Numbered from the stretch's first letter, positions 25,939 to 36,264 are shown. The stretch is DNA of 51,086 nucleotides from Lysobacterales bacterium (GCA_026988115.1 JALSLV010000074.1:1-51086); one strand, 5' to 3'. Numbers and translations: made by a program. Notes: generated by a model not told the origin, from the sequence alone.

Positions 25939-27339
25939 TTAATAACAATAGGGTAATTTGCTCATTGCATTAATTGCTTGATGAGTCGTCGCAAAACACT
26001 TGCTGTTTATTGGTTCGTCGGTATAGTCTTTTTCAATGATAGTATAGTCAAAGCCTTTGGGGCAGGTAATATTGCGGTATTTCTTTTTGACAACTTGGCA
26101 ATATTTTGTTGTTAATTTTCTCTTTTGAGCAATAATTTGTTGCCGTTGATAACGATTAAATTCGGTGTTGGAAAGGTTGCATACATCGTCTTTTTTCATC
26201 GCTTCATAAGCGGATTCTTCACTGCCATAGCACTTAGTTTTGTCACCAATCAAATCATTGTTTTTTGTTACATAAGAAAAACCTTTTGTGCAATAAAACT
26301 CTTGATTGTTTCGTTTGTTGGTATCCAAACGTTTACAATTACCAAAGCTTAGAAAGTCATTGCGCCACGATTTTCTTTTATAATTTAATTGCTTTTTTGA
26401 TAATTGACACAAAGGGTGTTGTTGTATTTTTTTAGTTATTTGCTTAAGACTAATATAACAAGTTTTAAATTCAGGGTCTGCCAAACTGTAACCATCAGCG
26501 CCAATAATCATGAAACCAGATTCGCAATATTTTCCGTCCTTACTTTTATTTGGGTAGGCTAAAGGCTTACAAGAGGAGGTTGATAGCTTCATAATATTTT
26601 TTTCTCGCTCTTTATTCGCTTTTGATTCAAATTTTTGTTGTTCCCAAAGGTCTTGCTGGTGCATCTTTTCTAAAGTTTTATCTGGGATGTTTTGGTTATA
26701 CAGCATGGCTATGTAGTATTTATCCGTATAGGAAAGAGAATGGTTGTTATCTTGGTATTTTTCATCTCCTGTTATTGTTTGTAAATCGTAGTGCATTATA
26801 GAACCTATATCGTATTCTGATTCGATAAACACCTCATCAAAGTTTTGTTTTAGAATGTTACTGTAGCACCAGTTCTTCGATTTGATTTGTTGAATTTTAC
26901 ATTGTTCCAATACCTTGGCTTTGTTGAGAAAATCAGGCCTATCTGCCCGTTGGTGTTCATGACTTAACCCTAACATATGACCAAATTCATGCAATACGGT
27001 GGATTTTCTATAAATAATATTTTCTGATAATTCACCAAAATGTATTTCTCCATTGACTCGTCCCACACTCGATTGATTGCTATCTCCCTTAAAACTTATG
27101 GTGTAAAATTGTTTAAAGTTAAAAAACCCTGGTTTTTCATTGTGGTAGATAAATTTTATTCCAGTATACCTTTCCCATAGTTTAGCAAAACGTTTTACTT
27201 CACTTTGTTGTTCAGGTGTTCCATCTAAAAAATAAAAAGTTATTGAATCTCGATTCCAAATTCGAGTTTCTTCATAAACAACAAAAGCACTTAGGCTGTT
27301 GCTAATTAAAATGAGGTATAACCAGACTAACAAGCGCAT
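25939..27339 (-). CDS. secreted astacin-like (M12A) metalloprotease with three Cys4 repeats
   Basis: This 466-residue protein has a signal peptide (1-18). The astacin catalytic domain has the full zinc signature HEFGHMLGLSHEHQR (His117, Glu118, His121, His127) and a Met-turn SIMHYD (180-185). After residue 250 come three tandem modules of 52-55 residues (257-311, 335-387, 414-465). Each has four cysteines in the pattern C-x12/15-C-xx-GF-x14/17-C-[YF]-x-C. I do not recognise this module as a named domain. The gene shares one base with the upstream DUF748 gene (TAATG type), so the two are coupled. It probably acts outside the cell or in the periplasm. Confidence 0.85.
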   Translation of the reverse strand: MRLLVWLYLILISNSLSAFVVYEETRIWNRDSITFYFLDGTPEQQSEVKRFAKLWERYTGIKFIYHNEKPGFFNFKQFYTISFKGDSNQSSVGRVNGEIHFGELSENIIYRKSTVLHEFGHMLGLSHEHQRADRPDFLNKAKVLEQCKIQQIKSKNWCYSNILKQNFDEVFIESEYDIGSIMHYDLQTITGDEKYQDNNHSLSYTDKYYIAMLYNQNIPDKTLEKMHQQDLWEQQKFESKANKEREKNIMKLSTSSCKPLAYPNKSKDGKYCESGFMIIGADGYSLADPEFKTCYISLKQITKKIQQHPLCQLSKKQLNYKRKSWRNDFLSFGNCKRLDTNKRNNQEFYCTKGFSYVTKNNDLIGDKTKCYGSEESAYEAMKKDDVCNLSNTEFNRYQRQQIIAQKRKLTTKYCQVVKKKYRNITCPKGFDYTIIEKDYTDEPINSKCFATTHQAINAMSKLPYCY

Positions 27340-30149
27340 TATTGTGCAATTCCAAATTTGACTTGTGGAGGAAGTTCTGGCGAATTTTCACTGTTTTTTA
27401 AAAACACTTTATCTTGTTTTACTGAATATTTTTCAATCAACTGACTTTGTACAAATAAAACCCTTTGTCTGGCTAACTGCACTAGTTCGGATTTTACGTC
27501 TTGTTTTTTAATTAATTCATTCCATGCCTTTTCAAGTAATGCGCTCTTTTTTAATTCGCCTTTGCTTGTGGATTCATCACTGAGTTGTTGCCAACTCTCG
27601 GGCATCTCTTGATTGTTATAGAATTTTTTAATGAGTGAAAATTGTGATTTATCGGTAAAATCTGGAACCATCTCTATTTCTGTTAATTGCAACAACTTGT
27701 TAATACGCAATGCAATGGTGTCATTCTTTGTGTTGATGATTGCCGTTAATTCAAGGTTTAAATTTGGTTTTTTAGACAATATCTGTTGCATGGCTTTAAG
27801 CTTTTGTTCTTCACCTGCTTGCAATAGTGCAGAGCCTGCTTGAAACTGTACAGCACTTAAATCCAGGTCAGCACCACCAGGAATTAGTTTTCCTAACAAT
27901 TTAAAAGGAGAGGCAACAATGCCTGTAATTAGTTTAAAAAATGCTTTAAAGATTAAACCGCCATAACTAAATTCTGGATCATCAATATTACCACTTACGG
28001 GCATATTAATTTTCATTATTCCTTTACCGTCTGTTAGCAATGTTACGGCTAACTTCAAGGGTAAATTAACGGCATCTTTACTGTTGGTTTTGTTGCCAAA
28101 TTTAAGTTGCTTAAAAGTTAAATTATTAATGCCTTTTAGAATGCTTTGGTTGAGTTTGTATTTTAAATTAAAATCCGCTTTACCACGGTTTATCGGAAAA
28201 CCAAGGTAACGAGAACTATAACTGTTGAAGTTTTGCAAATCCAAATTTCTGATATTTATAGAAAGGTCTGTGTAGGCTTTTTCCGAAAGAGGGTTGATTT
28301 TTCCTTTGATAGAGACTTTTCCATAACTGTCTATAACTCCTGACAAATTGACCTTGGCTTTTGATAGGTTTGAGCTGGAAAGTCCTTTTATCTTGCCATT
28401 TAGCTTGGCTAATTCTGTGTGGTATTGTGGCTTTATGCTTTTGTCTATAAAACTGGTTTTCGCATCCATAAATTCTATTGTTTCAATTTCTATTTTCCAA
28501 CCATCTTTTTCGTTTGCATTATTTGATGTTGTTGTATCAATAAGCCCTGATAAGTTTAATTGTTTATCAACAGAAATTTCTAAGGTTCCTTGGGCTTGAT
28601 CCAATTTTATATTGTTTAATTTGATGGTTTTATTTTTAGAGTCTAACTGAAACTGCTCCAAGTCTAATTGCTTAATCTCAATAAATGGCATTTTATTGTT
28701 ATCTAATAACTCTAACTGAGCAATTTGTATAGAACCTTGAGTCTTTATGTCATCTGAAATCATGACCTCTTGTTGCATGGATAAAAAGCCTTTATTGACC
28801 TCCAGTTTTAATTCCGAGGGAATCCAAGCATTAAATTTACTCAAGTCAATAGCCTTTGCTTTAATTGTTGAATTAATGGCTAATGGCTCTGAAACAATTG
28901 TTGAATGAACCTCAATCTCTCCTGAGTCATCTAAATTAATGTTCGCTTCAACCTTTATTGTTTGGCTTGAATCTGAGCTAAGATTATCAACAGTCATTGT
29001 GCGAAGTTTTACGGTATTGCTAAAGTCCGTTTCATTAAAGTGTTTTTTTACCACAAAAGTAGTGTTGGTATTAATTAATTGTTTTAGTTTAAAAGACCAT
29101 GAAGTGGAGGGCTCTACACGTTGAGTTTGTTTGGTTTCAGCATGAATCAGCGACCAAATAAGAGAGTTATCCTCTGTGAAAGCTAGGTCTACTAATGCCC
29201 CATCAGTTTCAATTTTATTTAGTGTGATTGTTTCATTCGTAAGATCAATTGTTGCCTGAGATAGGGATACTTTATTTACATCAAGACGCTGTTGGTTATC
29301 GTGTGTCGTTTTGAAGTGACTTAAGTTGAGTTGGTCAATAGTGATTTGAGCTTGTTTGTTATTATCACCGTGATTATAGTCAACTGTACCATGGCCATTA
29401 ATCAAACCAGAATGATTAGTTAACCCAAGGAATATATTGTTTTCATCACTAATAAAGGTAAAGACAGTTGCAGTTGTCCAGTTTTTAAGTTGCCAATTTG
29501 CATTTAATTTTAATTGAGCAAAATTAAATGCACCAGATAAGTGAGACTCATCGTTATTGTCGGTTTTAAAAGTCAGGTCAAATTGGCTCTCCGAATCTCT
29601 TGTGGTAAATAATTGTTGGTTAAAATTGAGCTCTTTTAAATTCAAATTGAATTGTTTTTTGCCCGATTGGTCATCGTATTCAATAGCTCCTTTTGTCACG
29701 GATATATTTGTTATATCAATGATGAACTTTTCGTGAGATTCTTCCGTGTTTATAGGGGGATTTAGTTTTGGGTATATTACTGAGACCTCATTATTATTAT
29801 TTTCGGTAATAACTTTATAAAAGGGACTGCTTATAGCGAGTTCTTCGACACTGATGTTTTTAAATAAAGAACTCCATAAATTTAAGTTCAGACTGATTCT
29901 ATCAGCACTAAACCATAGGGTTGAATCCTTGTCAGTTAATTTAATGCCTGTTACTGTGCTTGAAAAAGTGAAAGGATTAAAAGAGAATTTTTTGATTGTT
30001 ATTGACGAATTAAGCTCATTTGCAACGAATTCTTTTGAATATTTCTGAGCAAAATATGGAATAGCAAAAAACCCGAGAGCAGAGTAAAGGAGTATTAAAA
30101 CCACAATCCAAAAAGGAATGGATTTAACGAATGGTTTTTTGCTATCCAT
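27339..30149 (-). CDS. DUF748 (AsmA-like) envelope protein
   Basis: This 936-residue protein has one N-terminal transmembrane helix (about 10-30, FWIVVLILLYSALGFFAIPYF). A long periplasmic region of repeating beta structure follows, matching DUF748/AsmA-type proteins. The segment PINRGKADFNLKYKLNQSIL and the following GVVASPFKLLGKLI-like stretch (LITGIVASPFKLLGKLIPGG) are characteristic of DUF748. AsmA-like proteins are thought to bridge the two membranes for lipid transport or outer-membrane biogenesis, but the role of this subfamily is not established. The downstream protease gene overlaps its stop by one base. Confidence 0.87.
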   Translation of the reverse strand: MDSKKPFVKSIPFWIVVLILLYSALGFFAIPYFAQKYSKEFVANELNSSITIKKFSFNPFTFSSTVTGIKLTDKDSTLWFSADRISLNLNLWSSLFKNISVEELAISSPFYKVITENNNNEVSVIYPKLNPPINTEESHEKFIIDITNISVTKGAIEYDDQSGKKQFNLNLKELNFNQQLFTTRDSESQFDLTFKTDNNDESHLSGAFNFAQLKLNANWQLKNWTTATVFTFISDENNIFLGLTNHSGLINGHGTVDYNHGDNNKQAQITIDQLNLSHFKTTHDNQQRLDVNKVSLSQATIDLTNETITLNKIETDGALVDLAFTEDNSLIWSLIHAETKQTQRVEPSTSWSFKLKQLINTNTTFVVKKHFNETDFSNTVKLRTMTVDNLSSDSSQTIKVEANINLDDSGEIEVHSTIVSEPLAINSTIKAKAIDLSKFNAWIPSELKLEVNKGFLSMQQEVMISDDIKTQGSIQIAQLELLDNNKMPFIEIKQLDLEQFQLDSKNKTIKLNNIKLDQAQGTLEISVDKQLNLSGLIDTTTSNNANEKDGWKIEIETIEFMDAKTSFIDKSIKPQYHTELAKLNGKIKGLSSSNLSKAKVNLSGVIDSYGKVSIKGKINPLSEKAYTDLSINIRNLDLQNFNSYSSRYLGFPINRGKADFNLKYKLNQSILKGINNLTFKQLKFGNKTNSKDAVNLPLKLAVTLLTDGKGIMKINMPVSGNIDDPEFSYGGLIFKAFFKLITGIVASPFKLLGKLIPGGADLDLSAVQFQAGSALLQAGEEQKLKAMQQILSKKPNLNLELTAIINTKNDTIALRINKLLQLTEIEMVPDFTDKSQFSLIKKFYNNQEMPESWQQLSDESTSKGELKKSALLEKAWNELIKKQDVKSELVQLARQRVLFVQSQLIEKYSVKQDKVFLKNSENSPELPPQVKFGIAQ

Positions 30150-30203
30150 GTGTGTATATTACCTGAGTAGTCGTTAATTTAATGTTAATCAATTGTTAAG
30201 GTT

Positions 30204-31862
30204 TTATTTTGGTCTTAAATCTTTTCGCAGAATTTTACCTACATTTGATTTAGGCAATTCATCTTTAAATTCAATATGCCTTGGGTTTTTATAACCGGTT
30301 AAATTTTCACGGCAATGCGCTTTGACCTCCGCTTCTGTCATTGGGACTTTGACCACAACAAAGAGCTTAACTATTTCACCAGATTTTGGGTCAGGCAATC
30401 CAATGGCTGCCGCTTCAATAATATTGGGGTGCAGGCATGCAGCATCCTCAATTTCATTGGGATAAACATTAAATCCTGAGACAAGTATCATGTCTTTTTT
30501 ACGGTCGACAATCTTAAAGAAACCTTTTTCATCCATTACGGCGATATCACCCGTCAATAACCAACCGTCTTTATCAATTGTTTCAGCAGTGGCTTCTGGG
30601 CGATTAAGATACCCTTTCATCACTTGAGGACCACGAATACAGAGCTCCCCGCGTTCTCCTATAGGCATTTTATTGCCGTCATCGTCTCGAATCTCACATT
30701 CAGTTGAAGAAATAGGCAAACCAATCATGCCATTATATTCCTTTAAATTTGGAGGATTTATGCAGGCTGCTGGACAGGTTTCAGTAAGTCCATAAGCTTC
30801 AACAAGAGTAACTCCAGTCGTTTCCTTCCAACGTTTTGCAGTGTCTTGTTGCACAGCCATTCCGCCTCCAAGTGTAAATCTGAAATTGTCAAAGTTTAAC
30901 TCAGAAAACCCTGGTGTATTGAGTAGTCCATTAAATAAGGTATTAACGCCTGTCATGGCTGTAAATTTGTGTTTCGATAATTCTTTGACAAAACCAGGCA
31001 TATCTCTGGGATTGGTAATGAGAATGTTTTTTGCGCCAAATTCAGAAAAAAGCAAGCAATTAGCATTTAATGCAAAAATATGGTAAAGAGGTAAGGCTGT
31101 AATCACAATTTCTTTGCCTTCTTTTAGGTTGTCATGATTCCATACTTTTACTTGTTCTACATTAGAAACCATGTTGCGGTTGGTTAACATGGCGCCTTTG
31201 GAAACACCTGTTGTACCGCCGGTGTATTGTAAAAAGGCAATATCATCCAAATCAATTTTGGGTTCAGTATACTTCAGTTTTCTGCCTTGCTTGAGCATTT
31301 GATTAAATGTAATGGCACCATCCAAGTTAAATTTGGGCACCATTTTTTTTACGTTTTTAATCATAAAGTTCATCAATGAGCCTTTTACCGCACCAAGCAT
31401 GTCTCCAATTTGTGTTGTAATTACTAGTTCTACATTGGTCTCTTTGACTACTTCCTCTAAAGTGGTGGCATAATTTTCTATGACAATAATGGCTTTCGCG
31501 TTAGAGTCATTCAATTGGTGCTTAAGTTCTCTTGGTGTATAAAGAGGATTGGTATTTGTTACAATTAAACCTGCCCTCAATATGCCAAATACAGCAATTG
31601 GGTACTGCAATAAATTTGGCATCATAATAGCAACTGAATCACCTTTTTTAAATTTAGATTGTAAATAGGCTGCCAAATCCTTGCTGAGTTCATCCAATTG
31701 CCCATAAGTGATTTTTTTGCCATAGTTAACAAAAGCAGTGCGATTGCTATGCTTTTTACAAGCAGTTTCCAACATTTGTGCAACAGAATCATAGGATAAT
31801 TCTCCAATGAACTCAGGAATGTTTTTTGGGTAAGACTGTAACCACTGTTTTAATTCTGACAC
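30204..31862 (-). CDS. fadD: long-chain fatty acid-CoA ligase (FadD)
   Basis: This 552-residue AMP-forming enzyme activates fatty acids as acyl-CoA for beta-oxidation or lipid synthesis. The P-loop is YTGGTTGVSKGAM (about 213-225). The A5 motif is VEAYGLTET, and the ATP/AMP region is GWLLTGDIAVMDEKGFF with IVDRKKDMI. The length and motifs match FadD of gammaproteobacteria. It is monocistronic on the minus strand and divergent from the SLC13 transporter gene. No clear FadR site was recognised in 31863-31998. Confidence 0.92.
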   Translation of the reverse strand: MSELKQWLQSYPKNIPEFIGELSYDSVAQMLETACKKHSNRTAFVNYGKKITYGQLDELSKDLAAYLQSKFKKGDSVAIMMPNLLQYPIAVFGILRAGLIVTNTNPLYTPRELKHQLNDSNAKAIIVIENYATTLEEVVKETNVELVITTQIGDMLGAVKGSLMNFMIKNVKKMVPKFNLDGAITFNQMLKQGRKLKYTEPKIDLDDIAFLQYTGGTTGVSKGAMLTNRNMVSNVEQVKVWNHDNLKEGKEIVITALPLYHIFALNANCLLFSEFGAKNILITNPRDMPGFVKELSKHKFTAMTGVNTLFNGLLNTPGFSELNFDNFRFTLGGGMAVQQDTAKRWKETTGVTLVEAYGLTETCPAACINPPNLKEYNGMIGLPISSTECEIRDDDGNKMPIGERGELCIRGPQVMKGYLNRPEATAETIDKDGWLLTGDIAVMDEKGFFKIVDRKKDMILVSGFNVYPNEIEDAACLHPNIIEAAAIGLPDPKSGEIVKLFVVVKVPMTEAEVKAHCRENLTGYKNPRHIEFKDELPKSNVGKILRKDLRPK

Positions 31863-31998
31863 TTTTGTAAACTCCTCATTATTTATTCATGAATTTACTA
31901 TTCTAAAACAATTGTGTTCATTTGAAAATTAAAATTTTATTTTATTGCCTTACTCGTGTTAGACTTTGTAATTATGTTTTTAAGAAAATATTATTTTT

Positions 31999-33846
31999 AT
32001 GATTGATTCCACCCTTGCAGTGAGCTCACCTGGGCCGCATACCATTGCAGTTTTACTACTGACACTAGTGGCTCTAGTGTTGTTTACCATAGAAAAAATA
32101 CCTCTTCAAACTTCTAGTCTTTTTGTATTGTGTGCTCTCATACTTGGATTTGAAGTATTTCCCTACCAATTACCCGATGGCAGTTATTTTAGTACGCGTG
32201 TCTTTTTTGTAGGATTTGGAAATCAAGCATTAATAGCCGTTTCGGCATTAATGGTTGCGGGACAAGCATTGGTAAGAACCGGTGCAATGGAACCCATTGG
32301 TCGTTTGTTAGCCAAATTATGGCGAACAAGCCCTAAGCTTAGCTTGTTATTAACTCTTGTTGCAGGTGCCATACTCAGTGCTTTTGTAAATAACACGCCT
32401 ATTGTTGTGTTGTTATTGCCAATTCTTGTCAATGTATCACTCAGGACTGGTCAGTCACCTTCTGGAACATTGCTGCCCATGGGAATGGCAACCTTGTTAG
32501 GCGGCATGGCAACTACCATCGGCACCTCAACCAATTTACTGGTTGTTAAGGTGGCTGAAGATTTAGGAGTTCCTGAATTTGGTATGTTTGATTTCGTTTT
32601 ACCCGTGGCTCTAACCAGTATTGTGGCAATACTTTATTTATGGCTGATTGCACCAATGATATTACCAGAACGTTCTCCACCATTGCAAGATACTTCACCA
32701 CGAGAATTTACCGCCGAAATTGAGATAGAAGAGGGGGGCTTTGCCGATGGCGCTACTTTAGCTGAGATTAGAGAAAAAGCCGGTAATGACATTAATATTG
32801 AACGCATTATACGTTCAGGTAAATTATCAATGGCTACTTTGCCAGATGTGAAAATCATGGCAGGCGATCGTTTAGTGATTAAAGATACTTCAGATAATCT
32901 GCGCGATTATCAACTTGAATTAGGCGGGCAATTATTTGCGGGCAATACCGAGGTTGATGAAGAACACCCTTTAAAAGATGGCGATCAACGTATTGCCGAA
33001 TTAGTCGTTATTGCTGGTTCCACATTAGATAGAGTCAGAATAGAAGACGCACGTTTAAATTCAAAATATGGACTCACTTTACTCGCGGTGCATTCACATG
33101 GTAAAGAAACACACGCTCGTTCCAAGGGGATTAAAGAAGTTATATTAAGAGCTGGGGATGTTTTACTCGTTCAAGGAACCCATGAAGCTATTAGGGAGGT
33201 TAAAGCTTCAGGAACATTATTGGTTCTTGATGGTGGCGAAGAGTTACCTCATACATCAAAAGCACCTCTTGCCCTTGTGGTAATGGGACTGATTGTGGGT
33301 TTTGCGGCATTTGGTATACTGCCAATTGTTGTCAGTTCAGTCATTGGTTGCTTAGTTCTTATTGTTACGGGGTGTTTGCGCTGGAAAGATGCAACTAATG
33401 CCCTTAGTGCTCAAGTGATATTTATTATTGTCGCATCCTTGGCCTTAGGCGTTGCACTTATCCAAACAGGTGGAGCCGATTACCTCGCCAGTTTATTTGT
33501 AACCAGTACCGCTGGGTTTTCACCAGGTGTGGTGTTAGCCATTTTGATATTTTCGATGGCGGTGATGACCAATGTGGTATCCAATAATGCAGCAGCCGTT
33601 ATTGGTACACCAATTGCAGTGAGTATTGCACAAACATTAGGCATGCCTGTTGAACCTTTTGTTTTGGGCGTTTTATTTGGTGCAAACATGAGTTATGCCA
33701 CACCGATGGCATACCAAACTAATTTACTGGTCATGAATGCAGGGGGTTATAAATTTTCAGATTTCGTCAAAGTAGGGGTGCCATTAGTGATTATTAATTG
33801 GTTAATGTTATCTGGAATTTTAACTTGGGTTTATAAGTTGTATTAA
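31999..33846 (+). CDS. SLC13/DASS-family transporter with two RCK_C (TrkA-C) domains
   Basis: This 615-residue inner-membrane protein has two sets of transmembrane helices flanking a cytosolic insert (about 225-410). The insert carries two TrkA-C domains (one around ATLAEIREKAGNDINIERIIRSG, the other around ERVRIEDARLN-like TLDRVRIEDARLNSKYG). The family motifs SAFVNNTPIVVLLLP (about 125-139) and NVVSNNAAAVIGTPIA (about 530-545) are the Na+/substrate SNT-type loops. Related proteins move sulfate, dicarboxylates or other anions with sodium. The substrate cannot be named. An 18-base gap leads into the GCL-CBS gene. Confidence 0.88.
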   Translation: MIDSTLAVSSPGPHTIAVLLLTLVALVLFTIEKIPLQTSSLFVLCALILGFEVFPYQLPDGSYFSTRVFFVGFGNQALIAVSALMVAGQALVRTGAMEPIGRLLAKLWRTSPKLSLLLTLVAGAILSAFVNNTPIVVLLLPILVNVSLRTGQSPSGTLLPMGMATLLGGMATTIGTSTNLLVVKVAEDLGVPEFGMFDFVLPVALTSIVAILYLWLIAPMILPERSPPLQDTSPREFTAEIEIEEGGFADGATLAEIREKAGNDINIERIIRSGKLSMATLPDVKIMAGDRLVIKDTSDNLRDYQLELGGQLFAGNTEVDEEHPLKDGDQRIAELVVIAGSTLDRVRIEDARLNSKYGLTLLAVHSHGKETHARSKGIKEVILRAGDVLLVQGTHEAIREVKASGTLLVLDGGEELPHTSKAPLALVVMGLIVGFAAFGILPIVVSSVIGCLVLIVTGCLRWKDATNALSAQVIFIIVASLALGVALIQTGGADYLASLFVTSTAGFSPGVVLAILIFSMAVMTNVVSNNAAAVIGTPIAVSIAQTLGMPVEPFVLGVLFGANMSYATPMAYQTNLLVMNAGGYKFSDFVKVGVPLVIINWLMLSGILTWVYKLY

Positions 33847-33863
33847 AAAGAGAGAGAAAAAAC

Positions 33864-35786
33864 ATGGGTGAGATGAATATTTCGAGGCAGCAATGCGAAA
33901 AACAACGCAGACGTTTTATGCGTGCCGTTCTGAATGATTTAAATGCATTAGAATTAATGATTAAAAAAGGCTTGATTGAGTCAGGAATTACTCGAATTGG
34001 AGCGGAACAAGAAATGTTTTTAGTCGATAGAAATTTTTCACCCGCTTGTGTGTCCGAACAAATCATGAAAGATTTAACCGATCCACGCTTTACCTTTGAA
34101 ATTGCAAAATTCAACTTAGAAGCCAATCTGACTCCTAGTGTTTTAACAGGTAATGCACTAAGAAAGCTTGAGAATGAAATCAATGAAACGCTTATGATTG
34201 CTCGAAATGCTGCCAGTAAATACGATGCTCAAATTGTTCTGGCAGGAATCTTGCCTACTTTGAAGCAATTGGATTTAACCTTAGATAACATGGTTCCAAT
34301 TGATCGTTATTTTGAATTAAATGACACCCTTAAAAACCTCAGAGGATCTGATTTCAAGCTCAATATTCGAGGTATGGATGAATTGAACGTAACCCATGAT
34401 TCCTACATGCTTGAAGCGCTTAACACCAGTTTCCAAGTACACCTGCAAGTTGGTAGTGAAGATTTTGTACAAAAATATAATATAGCTCAAGCCATTACAG
34501 GACCAGTTATGGCGGTTTCTGTTAATTCTGGACTTATCCATCATAACCGTTTATGGCATGAATCCCGAATTGCAGTGTTTCAAAATTCGGTTGATACCCG
34601 TTCAGAAACATTCCAACAACGTGGAATGTTACCCCGTGTTTATTTCGGCAAGCATTGGGTTAAAAGCTTGCCAGATTTATTTAAGGAAGATATCTCTCGC
34701 TTTCCAGTTGTGCTCACGGCTGATTTTGATGAAGACCCTGTAGGAATGCTAGAAAAAGGCATTACGCCAAAGTTAAAAGCACTGATGCTTCATAACGGTA
34801 CCGTTTACCGTTGGAACCGTCCATGTTATGGTGTGGTTGATAATATTCCGCATTTAAGAATTGAGAACAGAGTATTGCCCTCCGGTCCCAGTGTTGTTGA
34901 CGAAGTAGCTAATACCGCGTTTTTTGTTGGTTTAATGATTGGAATGTCTAATAAGTACAATGATATTACACAAGTTATGCGATTTTCAGATGTTGCCAAT
35001 AACTTTTTAAATGCTACTCGAATTGGTTTGGAGGCAAAATTTCACTGGACCGATCATAAAACCATTTCTGCTTCAAATTTGATATTGGAAGAACTTTTGC
35101 CAATTGCCAGAGAAGGTCTTTTACATGAAAATATTGATAGCAATGACATTGACCGTTATTTAGGTGTTATAGAAGAGCGAACCAAGTCCAAACAAACGGG
35201 CGCAAAATGGGCAATAAAATCCATTACAGAAATGGATGAAAGTATCTTGCCAGATGAGAAAGTACGTTCCATTACCTCTGAAATGGTTGTCAATCAAAAA
35301 ACTGATGAACCTGTACATAAATGGAAACTGGCTCAAGCAGTGGACAACCTTGATTGGCGGGCTACTTTTCAAAGGCTTGGACAATTTATGACTGAAGAAC
35401 TCTTTACCGTTAGACCTGATGATTTACTGGACCTAGCAGCCAGTATTATGGACTGGAAACACGTGCGTCATGTGCCTGTAGAAGACGATGAAGGTTGCAT
35501 TGTTGGACTTATTTCACATAGAGCGATTTTAAGAGACGTTGCTCAGGGGCGAAAAAATGCGGATGATCCCACTGCTGTAAAAGATGTCATGAAAGTCAAC
35601 CCTATTACTGCAGAACCCGAAATGAAGACAGTTGATGCCATTAGATTAATGCGTGAGAACAAACTTGGCTGCTTGCCAATTGTTGAAAAAGGTAAACTTG
35701 TTGGTATCGTCACCGACCATGATTTGATAAATGTTGCGGCTAAGTTATTAGAAGACTATTTAGAAGAATTTCCTCAAAACACATGA
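33864..35786 (+). CDS. glutamate-cysteine ligase-like (GCS2) protein fused to a CBS-domain pair
   Basis: This 640-residue fusion has an N-terminal GCS2-type carboxylate-amine ligase domain (about residues 30-430). It includes TRIGAEQEMFLVD, the family's metal/ATP-binding Glu region, and the PSGPSVVDEVANTAFF stretch. The two C-terminal CBS domains (about 505-560 and 570-630) begin TEELFTVRPDDLLDLAASIM and VKDVMKVNPITAEPE. The CBS pair probably binds an adenyl nucleotide and regulates the ligase domain. The true substrates are unproven. It overlaps the next gene by four bases (ATGA). Confidence 0.85.
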   Translation: MGEMNISRQQCEKQRRRFMRAVLNDLNALELMIKKGLIESGITRIGAEQEMFLVDRNFSPACVSEQIMKDLTDPRFTFEIAKFNLEANLTPSVLTGNALRKLENEINETLMIARNAASKYDAQIVLAGILPTLKQLDLTLDNMVPIDRYFELNDTLKNLRGSDFKLNIRGMDELNVTHDSYMLEALNTSFQVHLQVGSEDFVQKYNIAQAITGPVMAVSVNSGLIHHNRLWHESRIAVFQNSVDTRSETFQQRGMLPRVYFGKHWVKSLPDLFKEDISRFPVVLTADFDEDPVGMLEKGITPKLKALMLHNGTVYRWNRPCYGVVDNIPHLRIENRVLPSGPSVVDEVANTAFFVGLMIGMSNKYNDITQVMRFSDVANNFLNATRIGLEAKFHWTDHKTISASNLILEELLPIAREGLLHENIDSNDIDRYLGVIEERTKSKQTGAKWAIKSITEMDESILPDEKVRSITSEMVVNQKTDEPVHKWKLAQAVDNLDWRATFQRLGQFMTEELFTVRPDDLLDLAASIMDWKHVRHVPVEDDEGCIVGLISHRAILRDVAQGRKNADDPTAVKDVMKVNPITAEPEMKTVDAIRLMRENKLGCLPIVEKGKLVGIVTDHDLINVAAKLLEDYLEEFPQNT

Positions 35787-36253
35787 AAATAGCCATATTT
35801 GTTGATGTGCAGAACATCTTTTACACCACTCGAGATACCTATGAACGTCAATTTAATTACCGAAAGTTTTGGGAAATTGTCGAAAAACAGGGCGAAATTG
35901 TCTCTGCACGGGCTTATGCGGTACAAAGAATAGACACCCAACAACACAAGTTCCAAAATGCACTTAAACACATCGGTTTTGATGTTATATTAAAACCATT
36001 TATCAGACGCAGTGACGGTACAGCAAAAGGTGATTGGGATGTTGGTATAACAATTGATGTCATGGAGATTGCACCAACAGTTGATAAAGTTATCTTGCTA
36101 ACAGGAGATGGAGACTTTGCTATACTGTTAGATAAAATTCGTCACTCATACGGTGTTACAACCGAAGTCTATGGCGTCAAAGCCCTGACAGCAAAGGGCT
36201 TGATTGACAGTGCAACTCGATTTCATGCCATTGGCTTAGATTTACTACTTTAG
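35783..36253 (+). CDS. NYN-domain (LabA/DUF88-like) putative RNase
   Basis: This 156-residue single-domain protein has a PIN-like NYN fold. It starts MKIAIFVDVQNIFYT, with the acidic nuclease residue Asp8 and Asn11. Further acidic residues lie in KGDWDVGITIDVME and LLTGDGDFAILLDKIR (TGDGDF motif, about 111-116). The set of aspartates is complete, so nuclease activity on RNA is plausible. It overlaps the GCL-CBS gene by four bases, and the FAH gene follows after 11 bases, which suggests one operon. The target is unknown. Confidence 0.85.
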   Translation: MKIAIFVDVQNIFYTTRDTYERQFNYRKFWEIVEKQGEIVSARAYAVQRIDTQQHKFQNALKHIGFDVILKPFIRRSDGTAKGDWDVGITIDVMEIAPTVDKVILLTGDGDFAILLDKIRHSYGVTTEVYGVKALTAKGLIDSATRFHAIGLDLLL

Positions 36254-36264
36254 AACATTAGCTT

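Noticed and set aside
33794-34183. A 129-codon antisense ORF across the start of the GCL-CBS gene
   Set aside because: It covers the end of one real gene and the start of another on the opposite strand and has no recognisable domain.
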